DNA from: an uncultured Mycoplasmatota bacterium
Lineage (GTDB): Bacteria > Bacillota_I > Bacilli_A > RF39 > UBA660
Assembly: GCA_948470005.1 (NCBI GenBank)
Contig: CAOKNI010000007.1
Location: 1-39,669, forward strand
Reading direction: 5' to 3'
DNA length: 39,669 nucleotides
Each line of letters starts with the position of its first letter. The stretch's first letter is position 1. Of the stretch, positions 8,265 to 16,284 are shown one piece after another. Both the position numbers and the translations under genes were made by a program. Below the pieces are notes generated by a model, which saw only the letters and a list, made by a program, of their open reading frames with translations, was not told the DNA's origin and did not search any database.

Positions 8265-8465
8265 AATTATCTCCTTTTTGAAACTCTAGCACATTATATG
8301 TAAAAAGCTTTGAAAATGTGTTTTGGGCTTCTAACTTTTGTAATTGTAATATAAACATATATATTTGTCAATTCTTAAATCTTATTTTTTTAATATTTAT
8401 ATAAATTTACTTAAAATCTTTTTTTTTGAATATGTAGAGGTTTTAATGTTTAATAAAACTTTAGT

Positions 8466-8502
8466 AAAAAAGACTCTTAAAAATAGAATTTGTGAGTCTT
8501 TT
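8466..8502 (-). terminator. Intrinsic terminator of argS
   Basis: Minus-strand AAAGACTC and GAGTCTTT arms with a T run, directly after the argS stop codon. It ends the arginine block. Nothing else is recognised in the 236 bases between argS and rpoE. Confidence 0.8.
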
Positions 8503-10246
8503 ACATTTTTTCTGGAATATTGATACCTAATATGTCTAATAAATATTTGTTATTATCATAAATTATTTTGGTTAGAGTAAGCCATGATGTTTTTAGTTCA
8601 GTATCAGTTTCGGTTAAAACTTTATTTTCGGCATAGAAATTGTTATATAAATTAGTTATTTTATATAAATATTCGGCTATTTCATTAAGCGAATAATTTT
8701 CAAAACTTCTTCCAATGATACGTTTTAAATCTAGCATGGCAAGAGCAATTTTGCGTTCAGCATTCCCTTTAAATTTTGTGATAATATTGGCACTTAGATG
8801 ATTTTCTTTGGCTTTATCAAGTAGGGAACGCATCCTAATAGTAGAATATAAAAGATAAGTTCCGGTTTTACCGTTTAAGTCAGTAAATTTTTCAATATCA
8901 AAATTATAGTCTGTACTTCTAAATGGTAAAAGGTCAGCATATTTGATAGCTGCAACAGCGATAGTTCTCGCAATGTTAGCTCGGTTATCTTTGATATTAT
9001 CCATTAATCTTTTTTCACATTCATTACTTACCATGTCTACTAGAGTACTAAGGGGCATAACACTTCCATCTCTAGTTTTAAATGGTTTACCATCAGGACC
9101 ATTCATGGTACCAAAGCCATTAAATATAAGCTTTATTTTAGGGTCAACAAGACCACTTTTATAGGAAGCGCGAAAAACTTGGTCAAAATGTAATTTTTGG
9201 CGTTTATCAGTCATGTACCATATTTCATCTAGGTCATAGTCGTGTGTCCTTTGCCAAAGACAAGCAAGATCTGTCGCTTCATAAGATACTGCACCATTAC
9301 TTTTAATAACTATTAATGGTGGCATTTCGCTAGTGTCAGTTTCTTCTTTAACTGGTATTACTTGGGCTCCATCACTTTCTACTATGGCTTTTTGCTCATT
9401 TAAAAAGTTAATGGTTTCTTCCATATATTCAGAATTATCAGATTCGCCATACCATAAATCAAAATCAACATTTAAATCTTGATAATTTTTCTTGATGTCA
9501 TTTACACTTACTTCAACAATTCGTTTCCATAAAGCATAATATCCTTTATGTTTATTTTGGAGTTCATAAGTAATTTTACGAGCTCTTTCCATGATTTCTT
9601 CGCTTTTTTTAGCTTTTTCTGTAGCAATGGGGTATAATTCTAGTAAATCTTCATTAGTAATATTAAAATCAACATCTTCACTATTATAGTTTTCTTTAAA
9701 GTAAGCTAAATCAGGATATCTGGTTCTTATTTCCTCAATAACCATGCCCATTGGTCGACCCCAGTCACCTAGGTGGATGTCACTTATAGTATTACATCCT
9801 ACAGCTTTACATAAATTATTTAGAGCTTGACCAATATTTGCACTACGTAAATGGCCAACATGAAGCACTTTAGCAACGTTAGGTCCGCCATAATCTAAAA
9901 GAATAGTTTTATTTAAGTCTCCTTTATAATTAATAGTGAGGTCTTCGTTTGAGTCGTTTAAAAAATCTATTAAAAATTCATTTGTAAAAGATATGTTGAT
10001 AAAGCCAGGTCCAGCTAGGGATACATCGGAAAACTCGGGATAAGTTTTTAATTTGGATACTAAAGCCTCAGCGATTTCATGAGGATTTTTTTTATAGACT
10101 TTAGCTAGAGTCATAACCCCATTATATTGATAATCACCTAAGTCGGGTCTATTTGATGGCGTTAGAGTAACCATTTCAGTTTCATAGCCAAGGTTTTTTA
10201 GAGTTTCTTTAATTTTTTCTTCAATAATCGCAATTTTATATTTCAT
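8501..10246 (-). CDS. argS: Arginyl-tRNA synthetase
   Basis: 581 residues. A class I aminoacyl-tRNA synthetase that charges tRNA-Arg. The N-terminal ArgS domain (to about residue 85), the HIGH-type motif HVGHLRSANIG (about 127-137), LGDWGRPMG and the degenerate KMSK-type loop GKPFKTRDGSVM are visible, followed by the DALR anticodon-binding domain to the C-terminus. AGGAGA precedes the ATG. The start overlaps the YwiB-like gene by 11 bases, so the two are translationally linked. Position downstream of argGH and the Arg leader peptide means read-through from that promoter could also raise argS. Confidence 0.97.
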   Translation of the reverse strand: MKYKIAIIEEKIKETLKNLGYETEMVTLTPSNRPDLGDYQYNGVMTLAKVYKKNPHEIAEALVSKLKTYPEFSDVSLAGPGFINISFTNEFLIDFLNDSNEDLTINYKGDLNKTILLDYGGPNVAKVLHVGHLRSANIGQALNNLCKAVGCNTISDIHLGDWGRPMGMVIEEIRTRYPDLAYFKENYNSEDVDFNITNEDLLELYPIATEKAKKSEEIMERARKITYELQNKHKGYYALWKRIVEVSVNDIKKNYQDLNVDFDLWYGESDNSEYMEETINFLNEQKAIVESDGAQVIPVKEETDTSEMPPLIVIKSNGAVSYEATDLACLWQRTHDYDLDEIWYMTDKRQKLHFDQVFRASYKSGLVDPKIKLIFNGFGTMNGPDGKPFKTRDGSVMPLSTLVDMVSNECEKRLMDNIKDNRANIARTIAVAAIKYADLLPFRSTDYNFDIEKFTDLNGKTGTYLLYSTIRMRSLLDKAKENHLSANIITKFKGNAERKIALAMLDLKRIIGRSFENYSLNEIAEYLYKITNLYNNFYAENKVLTETDTELKTSWLTLTKIIYDNNKYLLDILGINIPEKM

Positions 10247-10592
10247 TATTTATTTCTCCTATTTCTATTTTGATAGTAATTTTTTTTTCGTTACTTGCAA
10301 TTTTATATTCAATGGTAATATTTTTATTATGGTTATTTTCATAATTTATATAATCGATTGGGATATCTAAACTACTATTTAATTCTTTTAATGTTAGACT
10401 ACATTTTTCATAGTTTAATTTAAAAATGGTCTCGTTGTTTTCTTTTTTTAAATTAAATTTAGCTAGATTAATAGTAATATTGTCACTTTCGGTGCTATAT
10501 GATAAATAATCATCCTCTAGTTGGCAGGTAGTTTGCTCGCTAAAAAGAAGATAATTTCCTTCATATGTTTTGATATTAATAAATCGATTCAT
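10236..10592 (-). CDS. DUF1934 (YwiB-like) protein
   Basis: 118 residues, mainly beta strands with alternating hydrophobics (ENNETIFKLNYEKCSLTLKE; NITIEYKIASNEKKITIKI). This matches the calycin-like DUF1934 barrel of B. subtilis YwiB, whose gene precedes argS. No function is established. Sequence similarity is weak by eye; position and fold pattern carry the call. Confidence 0.7.
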   Translation of the reverse strand: MNRFINIKTYEGNYLLFSEQTTCQLEDDYLSYSTESDNITINLAKFNLKKENNETIFKLNYEKCSLTLKELNSSLDIPIDYINYENNHNKNITIEYKIASNEKKITIKIEIGEINNEI

Positions 10593-10615
10593 ATTATACC
10601 TCTTTTATAAATTAA

Positions 10616-10644
10616 ATTATATCGTAATTTAGAAGTATTTACAA
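10616..10644 (-). promoter_or_regulatory. Predicted SigA promoter of the ywiB-argS pair
   Basis: On the minus strand TTGTAA (10644-10639) and TATAAT (10621-10616) are separated by 17 bases. It gives ywiB-argS an Arg-leader-independent promoter. Confidence 0.65.
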
Positions 10645-10646
10645 TG

Positions 10647-11363
10647 TTATTCAATTATAATTTCGGGGTTTTTAGCATTTACAATTTCTTTGGTAATTAT
10701 ACTTATATTTAGATATTTGGTTAAAAGAGTTGCTAATTCGTTTATAGCTTCTTCTAAGTCTTTAATTCTATTTAAATCAAGACATTCCATGGCTATAAAT
10801 TCTTTTTCTGTATTATCAGTAATAGATGTTCTAATGCCATCGCGCCAATTTAAACACCTGCAAACAATACCAACATCATCTTTATAAGCAATTTCACCTT
10901 TTAATGGTGGCTCTTCGCTTTCAGCGCCAATTGGAATAAAGGATTCTGTACCATCAGAAATTCCTAGATGGAGGTCGCCAATAATTTTATCTAAATCTTC
11001 GGCACCAATTGGTAAAGCATATTTTAGGGAAATAATGTTTGTTATATCGACATCAGGTAAAATAGGCATAACGGGATTATCATGCAATACGCGTTTTAAA
11101 AGATTTTCAATAGAGCATCTAGCACCTTTTTTAGTCGGAAATTTTTGATAGGCTTCTCGCCAAATTTTAATAACTTCATTTTCCGCAAATGTTTCGTTTG
11201 GAACATATTTTTTAGCTTCTTTATTGGTTTTGGCGAGCATTTCGGCAATCTCTTTATTTTCTTTTTTGGTTAATTTTTTTGGTGAATTATGAATTACTAA
11301 AACACCAATAGACATATTTGGAAAAGTATTCCATACTTCGTTATCAACTATAAATTTTTTCAT
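10647..11363 (-). CDS. B3/B4 tRNA-binding-domain protein
   Basis: 238 residues. The middle and C-terminal parts match the B3/B4 domain of the phenylalanyl-tRNA synthetase beta chain as found in stand-alone proteins: KFPTKKGARCSIENLLKR, ISLKYALPIGAEDLDKI, GEIAYKDDVGIVCRCLNWRD and TEKEFIAMECLD. Stand-alone forms are proposed to bind or edit aminoacyl-tRNA, but this is unproven. It starts 14 bases after argH stops, with AAAGGAG upstream, so it is in the argGH operon; this places a tRNA-related protein beside arginine synthesis and argS. Confidence 0.8.
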   Translation of the reverse strand: MKKFIVDNEVWNTFPNMSIGVLVIHNSPKKLTKKENKEIAEMLAKTNKEAKKYVPNETFAENEVIKIWREAYQKFPTKKGARCSIENLLKRVLHDNPVMPILPDVDITNIISLKYALPIGAEDLDKIIGDLHLGISDGTESFIPIGAESEEPPLKGEIAYKDDVGIVCRCLNWRDGIRTSITDNTEKEFIAMECLDLNRIKDLEEAINELATLLTKYLNISIITKEIVNAKNPEIIIE

Positions 11364-11377
11364 TATTTTTTGCTCCT

Positions 11378-12748
11378 TTAATTAATTTTATTTAAGACTT
11401 CTTTTATGTGATCCTCAACAGTACTAGGGGCAGGCCCACCAATGACAGTTCTTTTACTTACACAATTAATTAAATCTATTTCTTGATAAATATCTTTGTC
11501 AAATAAAGGGCATACTTTTTGATATTCCGTTAAGGCTAAGGAATCAAGTGTTTCAGTTTTTGATAAGCATAATTTAACGATTTCACCAGTAATTTTATAA
11601 GACTCTCTAAAAGGTAAGCCTTTTTTTACTAAATAATCAGCACAATCGGTAGCATTGATAAAGCCTTTTTTTGCCGCGGCAAGCATATTATCTTTTAAAA
11701 CAGTGGTAGTCTCGAGCATTGGTGTTATAGTACTTAAACTAGATTTTAAGGTATCAATACTATCAAATAAAGCTTCTTTGTCTTCTTGCATATCTTTATT
11801 ATAAGCAAGTGGTAAGCCTTTCATAGTTGTAAGTATTGCTAAATTATGCCCGTAAACTCGACCTGTTTTTCCTCTAATAAGTTCTGCTATATCAGGATTT
11901 TTTTTCTGAGGCATAATAGATGATCCAGTTGAATAAGCGTCATCTAGCTCTAGGTATTTAAATTCCCAAGAGCACCACATTATTATTTCTTCGCTAAGTC
12001 TTGATAGATGCATCATGATAATACTAGCAATGCTTTCAAATTCAATAACATAATCGCGGTCAGAGACACCATCTAAACTATTTTTGGTGATATCATCAAA
12101 ACCTAATAACTCGCTTACATAGTAACGGTTAATGTTATAAGTTGTACCAGCTAGAGCACAACTTCCAAGTGGAAGAATATTTAGTCTTTTAAGACAGTCT
12201 TCGAGTCTGCCAATATCTCTTAAAAACATTTCGTTATAGGCCATTAAGTAGTGAGCATAAGTTATAGGTTGAGCTCTTTGTAAATGTGTAAATCCGGGCA
12301 TAACTGTATTTAAATTATCTTTTGCTTTATTACACATTACTTTGATTAATTCTTTTAGCAAATTAATAATATCTTTTATCTCAGCTCGTAAATATAATTT
12401 AATGTCTAAGGCAACTTGGTCATTGCGACTTCGAGCTGTATGAAGTTTTTTACCAGATGTACCAATTCTTTTTGTTAATTCTGCTTCAATAAACATATGA
12501 ATATCTTCCGCGTTAGGATTAAATTTTAATTTTCCATTTTCAATATCAGTTAAAATAGAATTTAGTCCCGTAATAATTTCGTTTTTATCTTTTTCAGAGA
12601 TGATATTTTGTTTAGCAAGCATTTTGGTATGAGCAATACTTCCTGTAATATCTTCTTTAAATAGTCTACTATCAAAAGCGATAGAAGAATTAAAGATATT
12701 TGTTTTACTATCTAGCTCTTTAGTAAATCTTCCTTCCCATAAAACCAT
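11378..12748 (-). CDS. argH: Argininosuccinate lyase
   Basis: 456 residues. Cleaves argininosuccinate to arginine and fumarate, the last step of arginine synthesis. The superfamily signature GSSIMPQKKNPDIAELIRGK is intact; HTARSRNDQVALD and TPGFTHLQRAQPIT-like segments (MPGFTHLQRAQPITYAHYL) carry further active-site residues. Starts three bases after argG stops. The upstream arginine genes (argC, J, B, D, F) are not in the window, so the pair may convert citrulline to arginine. Confidence 0.97.
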   Translation of the reverse strand: MVLWEGRFTKELDSKTNIFNSSIAFDSRLFKEDITGSIAHTKMLAKQNIISEKDKNEIITGLNSILTDIENGKLKFNPNAEDIHMFIEAELTKRIGTSGKKLHTARSRNDQVALDIKLYLRAEIKDIINLLKELIKVMCNKAKDNLNTVMPGFTHLQRAQPITYAHYLMAYNEMFLRDIGRLEDCLKRLNILPLGSCALAGTTYNINRYYVSELLGFDDITKNSLDGVSDRDYVIEFESIASIIMMHLSRLSEEIIMWCSWEFKYLELDDAYSTGSSIMPQKKNPDIAELIRGKTGRVYGHNLAILTTMKGLPLAYNKDMQEDKEALFDSIDTLKSSLSTITPMLETTTVLKDNMLAAAKKGFINATDCADYLVKKGLPFRESYKITGEIVKLCLSKTETLDSLALTEYQKVCPLFDKDIYQEIDLINCVSKRTVIGGPAPSTVEDHIKEVLNKIN

Positions 12749-12750
12749 TT

Positions 12751-13986
12751 TTAATTACCGCCTTTATTATTTTTTAGCATCTCAGCACGAATTTTAGTAG
12801 GTAAGGAATATAATTTGATAAAACCTGCGGAATCGAACTGATTATAGTCATCATCTTTACCAAAGGAAGCGGTTTTTTCAGAATATAAAGAGTAAGGACT
12901 AGTTATAGAAGAAATAATTATATTTCCTTTATATAGTTTTAATTTTACAGTTCCAGTTACAGATTGTTGGGTAACATCGATATAAGCACTTAGGGCAACA
13001 CGCAATGGTGTGTACCATTCGGCATTATATAAAATTTCACCAAAACGGTTAGCTACGAGGCGATTAAATTTTTGTGTTTCTTTATCTAGGCATATAGTCT
13101 CTAATACTCGATGAGCTTTATAAACAATAGTGCCTCCAGGAGTTTCATAAACACCACGAGATTTCATACCAACAAGACGATCCTCAACCATATCAACGAT
13201 TCCTATGCCATTGTCGCCACCTAGTTTATTTAGAGCTAAAATCAGATTTAACGGGGATAAATTTTTACCATTTAGCGAGGTTGGAATACCTTGTTCAAAG
13301 CCAATGGTAACAATCGTTTCTTTATCTGGAGCTTTCTTTGGACTAACACTTAACTCTAAGATTTTGTCATAGTCAGGTTCGTTAGCAGGATTTTCCAAAT
13401 CTAAGCCTTCATGAGATAAGTGCCATAGATTTTCATCTTTAGAATAATTGGTTTTTTTGCTTATATTTAAAGGGATGCTGTGTTTTTTAGCATATTCTAT
13501 TTCGTCTTCACGACTGGTTAGTTCCCACGTCCGCCAAGGGGCAATAACTATAAGCTCGGGGTCTAAAGCTTTAATGGCAACTTCAAAACGAACTTGGTCA
13601 TTTCCTTTGCCAGTACAGCCATGGCAAATAGCATCCGCTTTTTCTTTGTGGGCTATTTCTACCAATTTTTTGGCAATTAAGGGACGAGTAAAGGCAGTGC
13701 CAAGAAGATACTCTCCTTCATATTTGGCATTTGCTTTTAGAGAAGGAATTATAAAGTCATTAACTAGCTCTTCTTGTAAGTCTTCAATATATATTTTAGA
13801 TGCACCAGTTTTTAGAGCTTTTTCTTCTAAACCATTTAATTCTTTTTCTAGTTGTCCAACATTACCTACAACAGCGATAATTTCGCAATTATTATAATTT
13901 TCTTTTAGCCAAGGTATCATGACAGATGTGTCTAATCCACCTGAATAGGCTAATACTACTTTTTTAATATTTTTTTCTTTTTTCAT
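12751..13986 (-). CDS. argG: Argininosuccinate synthase
   Basis: 411 residues. Joins citrulline and aspartate using ATP. The P-loop of the PP-ATPase fold is seen as [19 protein letters not shown] near the N-terminus; [13 protein letters not shown] and [18 protein letters not shown] are conserved substrate-binding segments. AGAGGA precedes the ATG. First gene of the argG-argH-B3/B4 operon. About 180 bases of leader separate it from its promoter and hold the Arg leader peptide and attenuator. Confidence 0.97.
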   Translation of the reverse strand: MKKEKNIKKVVLAYSGGLDTSVMIPWLKENYNNCEIIAVVGNVGQLEKELNGLEEKALKTGASKIYIEDLQEELVNDFIIPSLKANAKYEGEYLLGTAFTRPLIAKKLVEIAHKEKADAICHGCTGKGNDQVRFEVAIKALDPELIVIAPWRTWELTSREDEIEYAKKHSIPLNISKKTNYSKDENLWHLSHEGLDLENPANEPDYDKILELSVSPKKAPDKETIVTIGFEQGIPTSLNGKNLSPLNLILALNKLGGDNGIGIVDMVEDRLVGMKSRGVYETPGGTIVYKAHRVLETICLDKETQKFNRLVANRFGEILYNAEWYTPLRVALSAYIDVTQQSVTGTVKLKLYKGNIIISSITSPYSLYSEKTASFGKDDDYNQFDSAGFIKLYSLPTKIRAEMLKNNKGGN

Positions 13987-14011
13987 ATTTTTTCCTCTTT
14001 TCTTTTTTTAA

Positions 14012-14123
14012 TATTTTAAAAAACCTATATGCTTGTACATATAGGTTAAGTATTAATTCAATCTATAAGATACAAGCACGATTAAAATCACTTGTATCTT
14101 GGTTTTTTGCCATTTTACAAGTG
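14012..14123 (-). promoter_or_regulatory. Transcription attenuator of the argGH operon
   Basis: All positions on the minus strand. Region 1, CACTTGTA (14123-14116, the end of the leader peptide), is complementary to region 2, TACAAGTG (14096-14089). Region 2 with flanks, AAGATACAAG (14100-14091), pairs perfectly over 10 bases with region 3, CTTGTATCTT (14076-14067). Region 3, TGCTTGTA plus TATAG (14078-14062), can instead pair with TGTACAAGCA and CTATA of region 4 (14043-14030). Region 4 otherwise folds into AACCTATATG / CATATAGGTT (14047-14022) followed by six T, an intrinsic terminator. In addition 14160-14143 is complementary to 14070-14052 over about 18 bases. Inference: stalling at the Arg codons leaves region 1 free to take region 2, freeing region 3 to block the terminator; a ribosome at the stop codon does the opposite. 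Confidence 0.82.
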
Positions 14124-14168
14124 TAAAATTCGTCTTCTTCGTCTTATAATTGAATTAATATAATGCAT
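14115..14168 (-). CDS. Arginine-rich leader peptide of argGH attenuator
   Basis: A 17-codon open frame, MHYINSIIRRRRRILHL, with five consecutive Arg codons (AGA CGA AGA AGA CGA, 14144-14130). AAGGAG (14182-14177) lies eight bases before the ATG. The predicted transcription start is only a few bases before this ribosome-binding site, so the frame lies at the very 5' end of the argG transcript, as in the trp and his leader peptides. The encoded peptide itself probably has no function; the codons measure charged tRNA-Arg. Confidence 0.88.
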   Translation of the reverse strand: MHYINSIIRRRRRILHL

Positions 14169-14191
14169 AAAATTTTCTCCTTAATGAATTA

Positions 14192-14220
14192 AGAATATCA
14201 TAGTGTTATCTTTTTGTCAA
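14192..14220 (-). promoter_or_regulatory. SigA promoter of the argGH operon
   Basis: Minus-strand TTGACA (14220-14215), 17-base spacer, TATTCT (14197-14192). Expected start near 14185, immediately upstream of the leader peptide ribosome-binding site. Confidence 0.8.
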
Positions 14221-14283
14221 ATAAAAATTTTAAATATTAATAATTTTAATTTTTTTTTACATACTAGTATAGGGTGAAGCCTT

Positions 14284-16242
14284 ATGAAGGTGATACGTTT
14301 TTGCTTTAAAATAGGGATATTCTTATTTATTTCATTTATTGTGGTAATAGTGGGATTATATACTTATGCTTTTTTGAGTCCTAAGTTGGAGCTTAAAACA
14401 GCAGGTCAGTACTATATATATGATGCTAAAGATGAGCTTGTCTATCAGGGATCTAAAACTAGGAAATGGGCTAATTTAGAAGATATAAATTTTAATTTAT
14501 TAAATGCGGTTGTAAGTGTTGAGGATAAAAACTTTTATAAACATCATGGTTTTGATTATTTAAGAATTATTAAAGCTATGTATCAAAATATAAAAAATGG
14601 AAAAATTACGCAGGGAGCTTCAACGATTTCGCAGCAATATGTGAAAAACATTTATTTAGATTTTGATTCAACTTGGGCTCGAAAAATAGAAGAAGCCTTT
14701 TTAACTTTAGAATTAGAAGTGCATTATTCCAAAGATGAAATATTGGAAGGGTATTTAAATACAATTAATTATGGGCAAGGAAATTTTGGAATTGCAAATG
14801 CTAGTCGCTATTACTTTAATAAAGAACCTATTGATTTGACGCTTGAAGAGTCGTTAATTTTGGTAGGTATTCCTAATAGTCCAGCAAATTATAATCCGGT
14901 TGCAAATTATGATTTATCAATTGAGAGAGCTAAAATAGTAGGGAAATCAATGGTTCAAAACGGATATATAACAGAAAATGAATTCAATAATCTTTTTAAA
15001 GAAAAAATAGAAATATATGGTAAGTCTTCAGAAGAAAATTTAGATATGCTTATGTATTATCAAGATGCAGTTATTAATGAATTAAAAGAAATTAAAACTA
15101 TTCCAGATAATTTAATCCAAAATGGTGGAATAAAAATATATACTTATTTAGATAAAAATGCTCAGGAAATTTTAGAGGCAAATGTTATTAAAAATTTGAA
15201 AAAGGAGGATTTACAATCGGCTAGTGTCCTTGTGAACCCGAAAACCGGTGGAGTAATAGCTCTATCAGGAGGAGTTAATTATGCTAAAAGTCAGTATAAT
15301 AGGGCAACTCAAGCTTCAAGGCAGGTAGGCTCAGCGATGAAACCTTTTTTATATTATGGAGCACTTGAAGAAGGAATGACTTCATCATCAACTTTTAATA
15401 GTCAATTTACAACTTTTACGCTCGGTAATGGTAATTTGTATGCGCCCAAAAATTATGGTTCATTATATGCTAATAAACCAATTACTATGGCTGAGGCGAT
15501 AGCGGTTTCGGATAATGTTTATGCGGTTAAAACTAATATATTTTTGGGAGAAGAAAAGTTAGTTAATACAGCAAAAAGAGTGGGTATTAAAGCGGAATTA
15601 GAAGAGGTACCTTCACTTGCTTTGGGTACAGGTGAAATTTCTGTTTTAGACCTCGCGCGTGGTTATAATACCCTTGCAACAGGTGGATACAAAAAAGATG
15701 TTTCTTTAATTAGAAAAGTTCTTGATAGCGAGGGTAATGTTTTATATGAAAAAAAAGATAAAACAGATTTGGTATTAAATATAAATTATACTTATATATT
15801 AAATGAATTATTAACTAGTAGCTCTAATATTCAGTTTAAAGATTATACTAATCCTACAGCTTTAATAATTGCTTCTCAGTTGTCACGTAAGTATGCGATA
15901 AAAACAGGAACGACAAATAGTGATTATTGGATAGCAGGCTATAATCCGGATATTCTCATGGTGACATGGGTAGGATATGATGATAATAGAGACGTAGAAA
16001 CAGAATATTCACAAGTTTCAAAACATATTTGGGCAGATACAGTAGAAGAAATAATGAAAGATAAACAGGTAAATTGGTATGAAACACCGGAAAATGTTGT
16101 CGGTGTCGTATTAGATGCGATATCGGGTACACCTACAACCGATACAAGTAGGGCAACTTTATTTTATTTTGTTAAAGGTACTGAGAATAGTGCAATAAAT
16201 GGAGAGTATGTTTTTAAAAAAGAAGAAGATACAGAAGAATAA
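14284..16242 (+). CDS. Class A penicillin-binding protein (PBP1a-type)
   Basis: 652 residues. Bifunctional peptidoglycan polymerase: one N-terminal membrane helix (FCFKIGIFLFISFIVVIVGL), a GT51 glycosyltransferase domain (VSVEDKNFYKHHGFD with the catalytic Glu; GASTISQQYVKNIYL; YLNTINYGQGNFGI), then a transpeptidase domain with nucleophile motif SAMK in RQVGSAMKPFLYYG, SDN in IAVSDNVYAVK, and KTGT in YAIKTGTTNSDYW. Length is near the lower end for class A proteins, with a short acidic C-terminus. The divergent argGH leader lies upstream. The 3' end shares a bidirectional terminator with the beta-helix gene. Confidence 0.95.
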   Translation: MKVIRFCFKIGIFLFISFIVVIVGLYTYAFLSPKLELKTAGQYYIYDAKDELVYQGSKTRKWANLEDINFNLLNAVVSVEDKNFYKHHGFDYLRIIKAMYQNIKNGKITQGASTISQQYVKNIYLDFDSTWARKIEEAFLTLELEVHYSKDEILEGYLNTINYGQGNFGIANASRYYFNKEPIDLTLEESLILVGIPNSPANYNPVANYDLSIERAKIVGKSMVQNGYITENEFNNLFKEKIEIYGKSSEENLDMLMYYQDAVINELKEIKTIPDNLIQNGGIKIYTYLDKNAQEILEANVIKNLKKEDLQSASVLVNPKTGGVIALSGGVNYAKSQYNRATQASRQVGSAMKPFLYYGALEEGMTSSSTFNSQFTTFTLGNGNLYAPKNYGSLYANKPITMAEAIAVSDNVYAVKTNIFLGEEKLVNTAKRVGIKAELEEVPSLALGTGEISVLDLARGYNTLATGGYKKDVSLIRKVLDSEGNVLYEKKDKTDLVLNINYTYILNELLTSSSNIQFKDYTNPTALIIASQLSRKYAIKTGTTNSDYWIAGYNPDILMVTWVGYDDNRDVETEYSQVSKHIWADTVEEIMKDKQVNWYETPENVVGVVLDAISGTPTTDTSRATLFYFVKGTENSAINGEYVFKKEEDTEE

Positions 16243-16278
16243 AAAAATGTTAATAAGTTATAGCTTACTAACATTTTT
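16243..16278. terminator. Bidirectional terminator between PBP and beta-helix gene
   Basis: AAAAATGTTA (16243-16252) and TAACATTTTT (16269-16278), with a further TAAG/CTTA inner pairing. A and T runs at both ends let it work for both convergent genes. Confidence 0.75.
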
Positions 16279-16284
16279 ATTTTG

